Assembly: GCF_024679095.1 (NCBI RefSeq)
Contig: NC_066529.1
Coordinates: forward strand, 3,334,094 to 3,398,093
Length of the DNA stretch: 64,000 bases
From: Eriocheir sinensis
Lineage: Eukaryota; Arthropoda; Malacostraca; Decapoda; Varunidae
Direction of reading: 5' to 3'
A program made the translations under genes and the position numbers. Positions 26,003 through 36,654 of this stretch are shown here, in pieces. Within the stretch, counting starts at the first letter, position 1; every line of letters starts with the position of its first letter. A model generated the notes under the pieces. It had not been told where the DNA came from and searched no databases. It saw only the letters and a list, made by a program, of their open reading frames with translations.

Positions 26003-29000
26003 GCACAGAGAGCAACTCAAGGGCAACAAAAAGAAGATGTAAAGAAAAAAAGCCCGCTAACTGTTCCTCTCATATAGTGATAGGTATAGAGTGGCCAAAA
26101 GAGAGGTCATTTTCGGATGGAGAGGTGTCTTGATACACTCTTCTTGAAAGACGTCAAGTCATAGGCAGGAGGAAATACGGACGAAGGAAGACTGTTCCAG
26201 AGTTTACCAGTGAAGGGGATGAAAGAATGGAGATGCTGGTTAACTCTTGCATAAGGGGTTTGGACTGGATAAGGATGAGCATGAGTAGAAAGTCGTGTGC
26301 AGCGGGGCCGCGGGAGGGGGGGAGGCATGCAGTTAGCAAGTTCAGAAGAGCAGTCAGCATAAAAATATCGATAGAAGATAGAAGGAGATGCAACATGGCG
26401 GCGGAATTCAAAAGGTAGAAGGCTGTCAGTAAGAGGAGGAGAGCTGATGAGACGAAGACCCTTAGACTCCACTCTGTCCAGAAGAGCTGTGTGAGTGAAA
26501 TGCATACTCCATACGAGGGCGGACAAGGCCCGTGTATATGGAAAGCATCTGTGCGGGGGAGAAGAACTGGCGGAGACGATACAGAACGCCCAACCTCGAG
26601 GAAGCTGATTTAGTAAGAGAGGAGATGTGAAGTTTCCAGTCAAGATTTTGAGCTAAGGATAGACCGAGGATATTTAGTGTTGAAGGTGACAGCTGAGTGT
26701 TGTCGAAGAATAGGGGATAGGTGTTTGAAAGATTGTGTGAGATTTCATAGGTGGAGAAACTGGGTTTTTGAGGCATTGAAGGACAGAAGGTTCCTTTTAC
26801 CCTAATTGGAAATGATAGCAATGTTTGAGGTTAAGCGTTCTGCAGCCTCCAGTCTGGAGTCTTGTAATTCCTGTTGAGAAGGTCTTCTGTTCAAAGAAGT
26901 TGAATAATGCAGAGTGGACTCGTCAGCGTGTGAGTGGATAGGACAGTTTGTTATAGAAAGAAGATCTTTGATGAATAACAAGAAGGGAGTGGGTGATAGA
27001 ACAGAGCCCTGTGGAACACCACTGTTGATAGGTTTTGGGGAAGAAGAGTGACCGTCTGCCACAGCAGAGATAGAATGGCCGGAAAGGAAACTGGAGATAA
27101 AGGAACAGAGAGAAGGATAGAATCCGAGAGAGGGTAGTTTAGAAAGCAAAGACTTGTGCCAGACTCTATCGAAACCACTTGATATGTCCAGCGCAAATGA
27201 GAAAGTTTCACCGAAACGGCTAAGAGAGGATGACCAAGAGTGAGTTCAGAGAGCAAGAAGATCGCCAGTAGAACGCCCCGTGCGGAACCCATACTGGCGA
27301 TCAGATAGGAGGTCAGAAGTGGAAAGGTGCTTTTGAGTCTTCCGGTTAAGGATAAATTCAAAAGCTTTAGATAGACAGGAAAGTTAAGCTATAGGGCGGT
27401 AGTTTGAGGGATTAGAACGGTCACCCTTCTTAGGCACAGGCTGTATGAAGGCGTACTTCCATCAAGAAAGATAGATGTTGATAGACAGAGACGAAAGAGT
27501 TTGACCAGGCAGGGTGTCAACACGGAAGCACAGTTTTTCAGAACAATAGGAGGCACTCCATCAGGTCCATAAGCCTTCTGAGAGTTGAGGCCAGAGAGGG
27601 CATAGAACATATCGTTCTTAAGAATCTTAATAACAGGCAGAAAGGAGTCAGAGGGGGGATGAGTAGGAGAGTTCAGCCTTAGAGATAGATGAGACGGTGG
27701 TGCTGCCATCAGGGTTAAGGAGAGGAGGGAAAGATGAAGAAGTGAAATTGGAGGAGATATTTTTGGCTAGGTGCCAGAAGTCCGGGGAAGAATTAGAAAA
27801 AGCATGGTTTTGACATTTCTTATTAATGAAAGCACTATTGGTAAGTCGAAGAATAGATTTGGCACGATTCCGGACAGAAATATAAAGATCATGGTTAGCA
27901 GGAGTGCGAAGGCCCTGGTACCTTTTGTGAGCTGCCTCTCTATCATGGATAGCACGAGAACAAGTGTGATTAAACCAAGGCATGAGGAGTAGAGAAAGTA
28001 CGTGGAATGCGTGCCTCCATTCCAGAGACAATCACCTCTGTGATGCGTTGGGCACACACAGAGGGGTCTCTCTCTCCTGGAAGCAGTAATCATTCCACGG
28101 GAAATCGGAAAAGTACATCCTCAGGTCGTCCCACCGAGCTGAAGCAAAATGCCAGAAACATCGCCTCTTCGGTGAGTCCAAAGGATGTAGAGGAGCGATA
28201 GGACAGGATACAGAAATAAGGTTGTGATCGGAGGAGCCCAACGGAGAGAACAGTCTGACAGAGTATGCAGAAGGGTTAGAGGTAAAGACGAGGTCTAGTA
28301 TGTTGGGCCTGTCTCCAAGACGGTCGGGAATATGTGTAGGGTGCTGAACCAACTGCTCTAGATCGTTGAGGAGAGCCAAGAGAAGATGGAGCCACTATAA
28401 ACACTTGCCTGCGCCATGACGGGCTGGGGCCGAATACCATCCAGGCCCCTCAAGCAAGCCTACCGGTTCTATAGGCATAGATGTAAAAAAAAAATTGTAG
28501 GCTTGTTCACCAGGCTGGTCAGTGAAAGAGGATGAAGCCCAAAGCTGGTGGTGAACATTGAAATCTCCTAGGATGGAGATTTCAGCGAAGGGAGAGTGGG
28601 TCAAAATGTGCTCCACCTTGGAGATCAAGTAGTCAAAGAATTTTACATAGCTAGTAGAGTTAGGTGAGAGATAAACAGCACAGATGTATTTAGTAATAGA
28701 ATGACAATGAAGTCTTAGCCAAATAGTGGAAAATTCTGAAGAGTCAAGGTCGTGGGCACAAGAGCAAGTGATGTCGTTGCGCACGTAGGCGCAACATCCA
28801 GCTTTGGATTGAAATTTAGGATAGAGATAGTAGGAGGGAACAGAGTACAGATTGCTGTCAGTAGCCTCAAAAACCTGTGTTTCGGAGAGGAAGAGAAAGT
28901 GTGGTTTAGAGGAGGAGAGATGGTGTTCCACAGAATGAAAATTAGATCGAAGACCGCGAATGTTGCAGAAATTGACAAGAAAGAGGTTCGAGGAGTTATC

Positions 29001-29100
29001 AAGACACCTCTCAAGTCGGCAGCCGGAAGGGGAGTCCTCCCTGGGAGAATTTGTGCCCTCCTCCCCCCCGAGGCGGAGACTCCGAGGCATCGCGTGTTTC
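26003..29100 (-). mobile_element. Jockey-like non-LTR retrotransposon, degenerate but nearly complete endonuclease-RT
   Basis: Minus-strand pieces in order: endonuclease (FCNIRGLRSN, FLSETQ, SILGDFNVHHQLW) at about 29080-28500; SDHNLISV at about 28200; a linker to 27650; RT at about 27400-26800 (ALDISSGFDRVWH, SGVPQGSVLSPTPFLLFIKD, HADESTLHYS); and a C-terminal region to 26107. Frameshifts and stops separate them, and the catalytic YADD-type box reads HADE, so it is dead. The 3' end near 26003 ends in GTACAAAAAA. It sits in the intron between the fifth and sixth shared exons of paralog A. Confidence 0.88.
28380..28495 (+). mobile_element. 5'-truncated SINE family 1 copy inserted in the LINE
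   Basis: GCCACTATAAACACTTGCCT, CGGGCTGGGGCCGAATACCA and an A10 tail match the 3' part of the SINE at 21303-21630. It splits the LINE frame between the endonuclease (ending DQPGEQAYN) and the following LNDLEQLVQ segment, in the orientation opposite to the LINE. Confidence 0.8.
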
Positions 29101-29670
29101 TGCCATTTTGAATTTTAAATTTTGGGAAAAGGTGTGTATGTTGTGTGAATGTAGTGTGGTGTGGAGAGAGAGAGAGGATCTGTCTTTAGAGAGCACGCTG
29201 AATTATTCTCTGGTGTTGATGAGACAACAAGGAAACGGATAGTGAGGACATGGGAAGGGTCTTTGGAGGGCTTCAGCACCCTCCTCGCTTCCCATATATA
29301 CCTCACCAGAAGTGAGTCTTCCCATTCACGCCCCCATGCTCTTGTTAAGATAATTGATATTCTAACAACAGAATTTTCAGCTTTTCCCCGAAGGCTCGCA
29401 CCCCCTCCTGGGGCGCACCCCCCAGGTTAAGAATCACCGAATTAGGGGATAAACAGAACATGCAATAAGTAACAATAAGAATGCTTATTCGAATACTTTT
29501 TATCCAGCAATTTACTGAAAGGAGAAAAATGAAAAAATAATGTGCATGAGTATGATTGTGGAGAGGCTGTGTGGCAATGTCCTGCAAAGATTAGATATAC
29601 ATGAAAACAGGGAGAATGGTGATACACACTGTACAAAAACTGTATTTCCATCCCTCCACCCACAACTTAC

Positions 29671-29817
29671 CTTGAGGCTGAGCTCCGACCCCTGACACCT
29701 GCGGCCCTGCCCGATCTCCTTCGCCGAGGCGAGGAAGAAGGGGCGGCTGTAGAAGTCAGTGGGTTGTGAGATGAAGCCCGGGCGGAGGTAGTGGAATGTG
29801 CCCATCCCAGGGGCGTC
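29671..29817 (-). CDS. DUF229 paralog A, fifth shared exon
   Basis: Acceptor CCCCTCCTCAG, donor GTAAGT, phase 0, 49 codons: DAPGMGTFHYLRPGFISQP, TDFYSRPFFLASAKEI and CQGSELSLK. Joined to the preceding exon it rebuilds the family phrase ED.P.......GF..QPTDFY. Aligns without gaps with 55717-55863. Confidence 0.92.
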
Positions 29818-30098
29818 CTGAGGAGGGGTAAAGGAATGAGTGGTAAGCTGATAGGAAACGGAATAACACGTGATAACAATGTCCTGGGAGGGAGGGAAGA
29901 GGAAGGGAAGAACTGAGAGTGGTGATAAAGAAAACGTGTTTAGTGTTATGGAAAAGAAGAAGGGAGGGAAAGAAAGAAAGAAAGGACCGGTAGGGTAAAA
30001 ACTCCAGGAAAAAGAAATGAGCGTTGTTGAAAATAAAGAGTACCCGCAAGTCCCGAGCTAAAAGAAAGGAAGGAGCGGACTTTGTGTGCGTCCCTCAC

Positions 30099-30621
30099 CT
30101 CCATATACGCCGTGACGTAGCCGTTCCTCTTGAAGTCCTTCCAGACCCAGTGGCAGTCATCGTGGTGGCGGCTTTTAGTGATGCAGGTCTTGTCCACCTC
30201 CTCCGAGAAGTACCCCCCCAGGTGGGCCACGAGGTTGGGGAAGGTATTGTGGCCAACTTTGTTGAAGCCCAGCAGGTCCAGCGCGCCCAGCTCCTGCGTC
30301 AGGTACTCGTAGGTCTTGGGCAGGAAGCGCAGCATGTTGAGGCGCGAGGCGGCGTCCGTGCCGATGAAGATGACGCTTAGCTTTTCGGCTCCCTCCACCC
30401 TCCCCTGCCTCTCGCTGGACGAGGGGGTGGCACCAGGCGTTCCCAGAGGTGGGTTTTCAGCGCCCTCTTGGACAGATGGAACCGGTGCATTCTCTCTCTT
30501 GCGGAAAAAGTAATGGACGTTTTTGTAAACGACGATCTCTCCGATGCTACACACGACGAGCGCCGCGTCCTCCTGCACCTCCGTCCCGCTGGCGTTGAAC
30601 GGCTGGCACGCTTCGTTGTAC
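30099..30621 (-). CDS. DUF229 paralog A, fourth shared exon (predicted active-site core)
   Basis: Acceptor CCCCTTCCTCAG, donor GTGAGG. One base completes Arg, then YNEACQPFNASG, VVCSIGEIVVYKNVHYFFRK, a linker, SVIFIGTDAASRLNMLRFLP, GFNKVGHNTFPNLVAHLGG and CHWVWKDFKRNGYVTAYME. In the superfamily the Asp of G(T/I)DS.SR is a predicted metal ligand and the Thr of NTFPN is the likely nucleophile. Both are present. The Ser of DS is Ala here and KVGDN is KVGHN, unlike paralog B. The linker is 37 codons shorter than in B. Confidence 0.93.
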
Positions 30622-30739
30622 CTGAGGAAGGGGAGGAAGACCGGAGGTTGAGGGTGCGGCAAGGGTGACTCAAGTGCGATGTAGCTGCGCGTGACCGCGG
30701 TGCTCCGTCAGTCGCATCTGCCCTTGAGTCTGTTGTGGG

Positions 30740-30960
30740 TGAGAACTCTTTGCCCTTTGACTCATGCAGGGCAGGTGCAGGATCCGGGTTACCACAGTTA
30801 TTTTCCACAGGTTTTTCCAGGTACCCAATTATCGACCAACCCAACACGGAGGACGAACAGCTGGGTTGGCTGCGGGCACACTTCCAAACCCTGGGTTCGA
30901 ACCAATGCCCGCAGATTCGTAGCTAGGAGTTCTAACCACTGCACTACGGAGGCTCCTACG
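30740..30960 (-). mobile_element. tRNA-derived SINE, family 2
   Basis: Reading the minus strand from 30957: CCTCCGTAGTGCAGTGGTTA (A box), then ATTGGTTCGAACCCAGGG (B box), then AACCCAGCTGTTCGTCCTCC and ATTGGGTACCTGGAAAAACC. The same order occurs on the plus strand at 51283-51480. It lies about 120 bp upstream of the fourth shared exon of paralog A. Confidence 0.8.
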
Positions 30961-31201
30961 GCTGGGTGTGCTGTGCACACACTTTCAAGGCCGGGATTAG
31001 AGCTTGGCGTTCTAATTCACCGTGGAGGCGCCACCAGAGTGACTATCCTGTATAAAGTACTACCAATACTACTACTTCTACTAATACTACTTATACTACT
31101 ACAACTACTACTACTACTACTATTTCTACTATACTGCTTTTGATGCTGCTATTGCTGCTTCTGCTGCTGCTGCTATTAACACTCAGTCTCTCCACACTTG
31201 C

Positions 31202-31518
31202 CTCCAGCGGCGGTCTGCAGCGCCACCAGCCTTTTCCCTCGTCTGCTCCACCCGGTGCATGCCCTTGTAGCAGCACCTCACCGCATCCACGCTCACCTTC
31301 ACCCTCCTTCCCTCCGTGGTGGATGACGATGATGACGATGATGGCAATGCTTTCGATGAACTGTAGGCTGCTGGATAGACTGATGTGGTGGTGGTGGTGG
31401 TAAGTTTGTCCCAGTAGGTTTGCTGGATGACGTGGAGGTGGCGGAGGAGGATGTCCTGGTGGAGGTGAAGGGTGGCGCCCCGTGCTGAGGTGAAGGCTGG
31501 GGGCCCCCTGCATATTAT
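31202..31518 (-). CDS. DUF229 paralog A, third shared exon (stalk), followed by a GC donor
   Basis: Acceptor TCTCCTCACAG. It reads IICRGPPAFTSARGATLHL, LRHLHVIQQTYWDKL, a short Thr/Ser run, then GRRVKVSVDAVRCCYKGMHR and EKAGGAADRRW. It ends TGGAG|GCAAGT. Only this GC donor leaves the two bases that complete the Arg before YNEACQPF, and a GTGTGG two bases later would break the frame. 70 codons shorter than the B exon because the Thr/Pro repeats are absent. Confidence 0.88.
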
Positions 31519-31766
31519 CTGTGAGGAGAGGTGGAGGAGGAGGAACGAGGGAAGAGTAAAAGGAATAGAAGGTAGAGGAGGAGGAGAGAAAAAAAAGGAA
31601 ATGAGTTTGGTACCAACATGATTTGATAGTTGATAATCTTATTTATTTCTCAAACATACAAAATGTATAGAAAAGGAATTATTATCATTTAGTCTGACAG
31701 AGGAAGAGGCAGCGATGTGCAAGCTGGCTGACACAAACAGCTAACCAGGCAGACATATCATTAGGT

Positions 31767-32872
31767 CAGGGACGGGCAACCTCTTCGAAGCGAGGGCCAG
31801 AGGAGACTTTCGGGGGCAGGCTGCAGACCGGAGTGAGAAACGAGAACCCCAAAGTATATAAAGTGAAAACTAAAAATCATAGCTACAGATCAGCGCTGTT
31901 TGCCATAAAGAAGTATTTCAATGTCCAGCTCGATGGATGAGGTAGACAATAGAATAATGCCATTGAGGTGAAGGTCCGATAGATGAGGGTGAAGTCAAGA
32001 CTTTGTGTTCTTCATTTTGGGAAAGTGCAGTTCGCAACAGTAGATGCCTGCAAACATGGCCTCGTTGTGTTGAACAAACGCAGGTCGTGTGCAATGGACA
32101 GTGGAGAAGAGGTATGGAACTTCGCTGTGAGTTTATCGTTGCTCTGTAGCTCCACCAACTCAGTTCGTAGTGGGGCAGGGACATCGTTCACAGGGAAGTC
32201 AAAGGGGGCGGTGAACAGCTTGAAGTCCGTAGCCAGCGGCCTGACTCCTGCGAAACGGAAGACAAATTCCTCACTCAGAGAAGCGACGACACTAACGTAA
32301 GTATCCAGCTCCACGTCGCCAGGGGCACTAGCAGAAAGGCAAGGGAAATGTGAAACTTAACATCGGACAGCTGAGCGGGTTGATGTGTGCATGCATGTCT
32401 GTCAGGAGAATGGCTTCACCTTGCAGCCTCATAGTCAGGGTATTCAGATGCGCAGTGATGTCCAAGAGTAGGGCCAGCGAGCGACCCATTGTGGGTCAAA
32501 GTGATCAGAGTGAGGAAGATTCTTCTGACTGAGGAAAGTGGTGATCTCCTGCTGCAGGTCGCACACACGGGACAGTATGGTCCCACGACAAGACAGTTAC
32601 AGCCTTCCATTTTTTGTTTAAATTAAATAGGATAACCAGGTCTCATAACGGAAAGATTGTCTTTAAAAGGACAGACCTGGCAACTCTCGCGGAGTGAGGC
32701 GAGGGGTGAATTGTTATCAAACAGTATTTGCCAGCAGATTCTGTTTGCCAGGATATTTTTCTTGGGTTTCGCAGGCCGGATTGTAATGTTAATGCCTAGC
32801 AAGGTGGCGAACCGGACGCTAGGCCTTTATGAGCCGGATATGGCCCGCGGGCCGGACGTCGTCCGCCCCTAA
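31767..32872 (-). mobile_element. hAT-family transposon relic with transposase C-terminal region
   Basis: The ends are of hAT type: CAGGGACGGGCAACCTC at 31767 and, inverted, AGGGGCGGACGACGTCCGGC near 32870. Minus-strand frames give FDPQWVARWPYSW, then LATDFKLFTAPFDFPVNDVP, LRTELVELQSNDKLTAKF and, near 31950, LHPHLSDLHLN, the order seen in GTF2IRD2/BED-type hAT transposases ending in the dimerisation region. Stops and frameshifts make it non-functional. No 8-bp target duplication was found. Confidence 0.75.
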
Positions 32873-32999
32873 ACTAAGGAAACATTGCAAGATATAGTCT
32901 AAGTCCTTCCTGGAACAGCATTCCGAAAAACCGAAACCAAGATCCAAAGAAAAGTCAAGTAACGTAAGAAGGTAATGAAGCTCTTCCTCGGCAACTCAC

Positions 33000-33234
33000 G
33001 GGCTTGGGGTGACTGATGAGCCTCTTGATGCTGGGGTCATGAGGGTCCAAGTCAGGGATGCTGCAGCTCGGGGAGTGCACCAGGAAGCCCTTGGGGAGGT
33101 CGAAGGACTCTCGAGGATCCTTCTGGCTGGCTGGTGATGGTGATCGTGGTGATAGTTTTGGCAGCGTTAGCACTGCTAGATGTTAGAAGGCAACAACAGT
33201 GAGTCGAGAATGTACTTGAGCGAGCGGTGGGCTG
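33000..33234 (-). CDS. DUF229 paralog A, second shared exon, frameshifted; likely start at 33175
   Basis: The part from 33173 to 33000 reads VLTLPKLSPRSPSPASQ, ESFDLPKGFLVHSPSCSIPD and LDPHDPSIKRLISHPKP before donor GTGAGT, matching paralog B. Upstream, the B-type acceptor (TCCCAG at about 33235) opens AHRSLKYILDSLLLPSNI and then meets TAG. Compared with B a net 16-bp loss shifts the frame. An alternative acceptor, CTTCTAACATCTAG ending at 33176, would start the exon at 33175 with CA, which is in phase with the A left by exon 1. If it is not used, paralog A is a pseudogene. Confidence 0.65.
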
Positions 33235-33285
33235 CTGGGATGAGGGGGGGGCAGGAGGAGGAAATGGTGGAGGTAAGGGGGTGGG

Positions 33286-33331
<46 letters not shown>

Positions 33332-33639
33332 AAAGCCTCTTGCACACAGTCACGAGTGTGGCGCCAAGTCCAGCCACGTTGCGGGCCTCGACGAATATGC
33401 CGTGTATGCAACAATCCGTTCCGAGTTGACAATAATCTGAAGACTACGCTACGACCAACTTACGCATCTCGCACGCATCCACACGTCATGTCAAAATCGT
33501 GCCCAAATTTCAACCTTGAAAATTTTGGTCGATCTTACGCATGTGCATTACAATGCTACGAGTTTCTACGATCGTCCTGAGAAATTTCACGAGTGTTGCT
33601 GTGAAAGGCGGCCACTACTCTAACCTTAAACCTATCAAC

Positions 33640-34500
33640 AGTTGTGCCCTGTAGGGCTCTGTCCTAGCTTCCACTCTCTTTCTGCTGTTCATTGATGATC
33701 TTTCCAAGACAAACTGCCCTATCCACTCGTACACCGATAACTCTACCCTGCATTACTCTACATCTTTTGACAGAAGACCCTCCCAACAGGAATACATGAT
33801 TCCAGGCTGGTGGACGCAGAACGCTTAACTTCAGACCTTACTATCATTTCTGATTGGAGCAAGAAGAACTTAAGTGTCCTACAACGCCTCAAAAACTCAA
33901 TTTCTCTACCTGTCAACCCGACACCATCTTACAAACACCTAACCTTTATTCTTCGACAACGTTTAGCTGTCACATTCTACACTAAGCATCCTCGGTCTAT
34001 CCTTAACTCAAAATCTCAACTGGCAACTTCATATTTCCTCTCACACTAAATCAGCTCCCTCAAGGTTGGGCGCGTTCTGTATCGTCTCCGCCAGTTCTTT
34101 TTCCTCACCCAGATGCTATCCATTTGCAGGGGATTTGTATCTTTCTATCTTCTATCGATATTTTCATCCTGATTGCTCTTCTGAACTTGCTAACAGCATG
34201 CCTCCCCCTCTCCCGCGGCCCCGCTGCACTCGCCTCTCTACTCTATCTAATTCCTATACTGTCCAGATCCTTTATGCAAAAGTTAACCAGCATATTCATT
34301 CTGTCATCCCTTTTACTGGTAAACTCTGGAGCAATCTTTCTCCATCTGTATTTCCTCCAGCCTACAACTTGAACTCTTTCAAGAGCAGTATATCGAGACA
34401 CTTCTCCCGAAATTGACCGCTCTTTTGGCCACTCATCTAAACTCGTATTTTTAGGGGCAATGTTTAGCGGGCTCTTTCCTCTCATTATTCCTTTTTTTGC
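33640..34500 (+). mobile_element. Jockey-like LINE 3' fragment (RT end to tail)
   Basis: Plus-strand frames include CPIHSYTDNSTLHYSTSFDR (YADD box decayed to YTDN), then ERLTSDLTIISDW, NSKSQLATSYFLSH, PLPRPRCTRLS and VIPFTGKLWSNLSPSVFPPA, the same order as in the 26.0-29.1 kb copy. It lies in the first long intron of paralog A between exons at 33.2 and 34.7 kb, opposite to the gene. Confidence 0.8.
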
Positions 34501-34599
34501 CCTAAAGCTGCTTCCTATACTGTAAAAAATATACGAGTACTGATTCGGCTGGACTCGGCGCCACACTCGTGAATGTGTGAACGCCCATTATTAAGGGGT

Positions 34600-34647
<48 letters not shown>

Positions 34648-34663
34648 GCCCTTGAAGACTTAC

Positions 34664-34822
34664 TCAGGTCAGTGATGCGGGCACGGTACGGCGACGAGAC
34701 GACGAAGAAGGAGAAGGATGCGACCACCATGAACAGGCACACGCCCACGACTCGCCGCCACGCCCGATGCAGCCAGCCACGCCCACCGTCCCACGCTGCC
34801 CCGCCCAACTCCAGCCCGGGGC
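34664..34822 (-). CDS. DUF229 paralog A, membrane-anchor exon
   Basis: Acceptor GTCCTGCAG, donor GTAAGT. It reads PGLELGGAAWDGGRGWLHRA, WRRVVGVCLFMVVASFSFFV and VSSPYRARITDL. A positive cluster (HRAWRR) before a single hydrophobic segment of about 18 residues predicts a type II signal anchor. An in-frame TGA lies just upstream of the acceptor and there is no upstream in-frame ATG, so the start codon must come from another exon (candidate at 40329-40362). Confidence 0.85.
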   Translation of the reverse strand, partial: APGWSWAGQRGTVGVAGCIGRGGESWACACSWWSHPSPSSSSRRRTVPASLT

Positions 34823-35015
34823 CTGCAGGACAAAGCTTTCATTAGGTATGCAGAGGGAGGGCTGGCGAGGGTGAGGACACGAGGTGAGCGAAGAGTGAAA
34901 ACGATCGGTGTGGGGATGAGGCTGTAGAGAAGGTAAGAGGGAGAGAAAAGGGGGAGAGGGAGATAGAAAGATAGTGGGAAGAGGGAATAAGAAAAGATCG
35001 TGGAAGCGCAAAGAG

Positions 35016-35169
<154 letters not shown>

Positions 35170-36650
35170 TGCATAGACATAGATCGATGTTCAGACTACA
35201 CCCACCCTAGGTGAATTGTCCCTAAACATAATAAAATTATATACAAAGCCTAACAAGACTGCACTTCTGCCTAAGACAATAATTAAGATGGAGGAAGAGG
35301 CGGTCAAAAAATTTTTTAAAAGAGCCAATCGTGCTACACTTGACCACTGAATGTGGGAGTGTATTCCAGTCCCGTGCAACAGCGCTGGTGAAGAAAAAGT
35401 GTGGTAAAATTTGAAGTTATTTGTTCATGTTGCAGTTAAAACCCGAAATTAGTGAGAACTGGGTAAAACTAGACAAAACCAATGTACTAGTGTACAACTA
35501 GTATTACCTTGGCATGAGTAGTTTTACCTAAGGATCTTGGGGAAAGCCCGAAAGGTCAAGATCAAAAGGGTTAAACCTAGTTCTAACTGAATATTTTTGT
35601 CAAAACTAGTTTCAGCAACTGTTTTGCAAAACTGTTGCTGAAACTGAATGTAACTAACAACCACAGTGAAGACAGAAAAACAGAAAAAGATATTTAAAAT
35701 CTGCAAACCGTATTAGTCTTCTGTACTGTAGAGTAGTTTTCTTCCCAGCAGTTTTAGCGTCTTTCACCTCTTTGAGAAGTGAGGCAAACTTGTCTTGAGT
35801 AAGGACGTTCTAGTGTGATGCTTTGCTTTCGTTCCGCATCAGTATAGTTTGTTGAAACTTCTCTTCCCACCCAGTTTCTGTTCCCGGTCCAGAGGGGTGG
35901 TCAGGTGAGAAGGAGGTTGACATTTTATTGAGTATATAGGCACAGGGGTCAGGAGTATAATGTTATCCTCCTGCCAGTTCACGATCAACTAAATAACGGT
36001 GAACAAGCCGCCCCACACAACAACCACGTGACTGTCTGCAGTTCACGATCAACTAAATAACGGTGAACAAGCCGCCCCACACAACAACCACGTGACTGAG
36101 TGACAGTCGGCGAACCATACGACCAAACCATTTCAACCAAACATGACCCGACTGTTACTACTGTTACTGACAGCTACGCAGGTCGTCAAGATCCTTTATA
36201 AGCATGGCACTTTTTTCACACTGCACAGAAGTGGATTAAATATACTATCAAGACACCGCTAATCTTATATAGATAAGATAAACATAATTTATGATCATTT
36301 GGAAAAATATGTATCGGTTTCATGAAGCGTATCACACACTAACTGCCATAGCACCTAGCTGTCACTGCGGTGTCTGTTAGCTAAACACCGGAACACATAG
36401 CTCTCTCATAAAGAGTACTTGTTGAATTTAGTTTTGCTTGAAGCATTTAGATAAAACTATAAAAAGCATTCCAGTCATTCATTTCATGTTTTACCCGGCC
36501 TCATTTGGAGCGACTAGTTTTTTCCTTGGTAACAGTAGTAGTTTCTAAGTACAGCAATTATTATTACTTCTGGTTCTGACTAGTATTAACCAACTCTAAC
36601 TAATCCGGGTTTTAACTAATATTTACACCTAAGTTTTGTGCAAGTATTTC
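35170..36650. other. Intronic or intergenic AT-rich stretch with a 38-nt palindrome and a 64-bp direct duplication
   Basis: At 35608-35645 the arms AGTTTCAGCAAC and GTTGCTGAAACT flank GTTTTGCAAAAC, giving a near-perfect palindrome. At 35976 and 36040 the segment AGTTCACGATCAACTAAATA through CCACGTGACTG occurs twice in tandem. No coding sequence seen. Confidence 0.75.
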
Positions 36651-36654
36651 CGGT

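Larger units (their letters stand above)
25952..29441. mobile_element. Possible hAT-type element split by the LINE insertion
   Basis: At about 25952 the sequence AGTAGTTCCTAATCTTTTAA begins and leads into CTACCACGCCCCCT. At 29441 the opposite end reads, reversed, CGGTGATTCTTAACCTGGGG. The pair resembles terminal inverted repeats of the CAGTGGTTCT type common in hAT elements. The Jockey-like LINE occupies nearly all the space between. Terminal similarity is imperfect and no target duplication was established. Confidence 0.4.

Noticed and set aside
27389..29090. Functional reverse transcriptase/endonuclease gene
   Set aside because: Frameshifts, stops, a HADE catalytic box and a SINE insertion show a dead LINE.
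34530..34822. Start codon of DUF229 copy A placed within the anchor exon
   Set aside because: The only upstream ATG (in AATGAAAGC) is in another frame, and the anchor frame has a TGA just before the acceptor. A spliced start is required unless the Met inside the membrane segment is used.
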